Assembly (NCBI RefSeq): GCF_000214725.1 | Contig: NC_015574.1 | Span: forward strand, 1,128,001 to 1,192,000 | DNA from: Methanobacterium paludis | GTDB taxonomy: Archaea > Methanobacteriota > Methanobacteria > Methanobacteriales > Methanobacteriaceae | Length of the DNA stretch: 64,000 bases | Direction: 5' to 3' | Shown: positions 63,858 through 64,000 of the stretch, in pieces | Layout: each line of letters starts with the position of its first letter | Numbering within the stretch: position 1 is the stretch's first letter | Notes under the pieces: model-generated | What the model saw: only the letters and a program-made list of their open reading frames with translations | What the model was told of the DNA's origin: nothing | Database searches by the model: none | Translations under genes and position numbers: made by a program

Positions 63858-64000
63858 TTAACTTTCAATTAATCCATCCTTAATCCGCATCACCCGTGTA
63901 TCCTTAGTGGTTTCCACATCATGGGTAACCATGATTACAGTTGTTCCTTCATCATTAACTTGATGTAGGAGTTCGATTATGTTACCAGTGGCGTCGCTGT
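63858..64000 (-). CDS. ABC transporter ATP-binding protein, C-terminal part (runs off window)
   Basis: Last 47 codons of an ABC ATPase. SDATGNIIELLHQVNDEGTT follows the Walker B/D-loop region (which lies outside), then VIMVTHDVETTKDTRVMRIK with the switch His in TVIMVTHDV, ending KDGLIES. The pattern is that of MacB/LolD-type exporter ATPases. The 5' part and any permease gene lie beyond base 64000. Confidence 0.88.
   Translation of the reverse strand, partial: SDATGNIIELLHQVNDEGTTVIMVTHDVETTKDTRVMRIKDGLIES

Overview
The window reads as a low-GC chromosome segment of a hydrogenotrophic methanogen of the order Methanobacteriales, most likely Methanobacterium or a close relative. The support is the archaeal gene set: archaeal LonB, archaeal 4-phosphopantoate--beta-alanine ligase, UPF0200/UPF0201, diphthine--ammonia ligase, archaeoflavoprotein, class III prepilin signals, a methanogen-type REC-PAS-MetOD1 regulator, and GGTGAT-type ribosome binding sites. 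A methanol:coenzyme M methyltransferase set (mtaA, mtaB, mtaC and a RamA-type activase) suggests H2-dependent methanol reduction beside CO2 reduction. Species assignment is inference.

Layout. 1-6.3 kb (+): 3' part of pyrG, an A24 prepilin peptidase, a class III signal pilin, a DUF2101-like membrane protein, and an overlapping CoA-pathway cluster (PPS, UPF0200, UPF0201). 6.5-13.9 kb: a minus-strand run (dph6, two membrane or secreted proteins and four prepilin-like proteins, one of 713 aa), with a divergent plus-strand pilin. This looks like the structural part of a pilus or pseudopilus-like surface system. 14-17 kb: an M42 aminopeptidase and a tandem pair of secreted zinc-ribbon proteins. 17-19.5 kb: a KaiC-like ATPase and a REC-PAS-MetOD1 regulator. 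20-27.4 kb: uvrC, divergent from uvrBA. 27.6-40.3 kb: housekeeping and conserved hypothetical genes (PfpI, DUF362, DUF2121, an MBL hydrolase with an apparent frameshift, tRNA-Thr(CGT), AfpA, aroC, a GNAT, a MagIII-like glycosylase, hemB, a CitG-like protein, pheS). 41-45.5 kb: two DHA2-type drug exporters flanking a TetR regulator with clear palindromic operators. 46-52 kb: the methanol module. 52-59 kb: HdeD-like and YbjQ-type proteins, LonB, a ferredoxin-type aldo/keto reductase and an ArsR regulator. 59-64 kb: a gene-poor accessory stretch with a six-copy 19-bp tandem repeat, strong hairpins, a frameshifted PRC-barrel gene, a bacterial-looking DUF815 AAA ATPase, an ogt remnant and the 3' end of an ABC ATPase gene.

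How the genes work together. MtaB transfers the methanol methyl group to the corrinoid protein MtaC, MtaA passes it to coenzyme M, and the RamA-type protein reactivates oxidised corrinoid. The prepilin peptidase should process the six prepilin-like proteins here; the assembly ATPase and platform protein are not in the window. UvrABC forms a bacterial-type excision repair set. TetR and its operators probably control the adjacent exporter. Most likely to repay further work are the prepilin-like operon, the LmrA-type operator system, the two frameshifts, the zinc-ribbon duplication with a short copy 10 kb away, and the decayed 59-64 kb segment.
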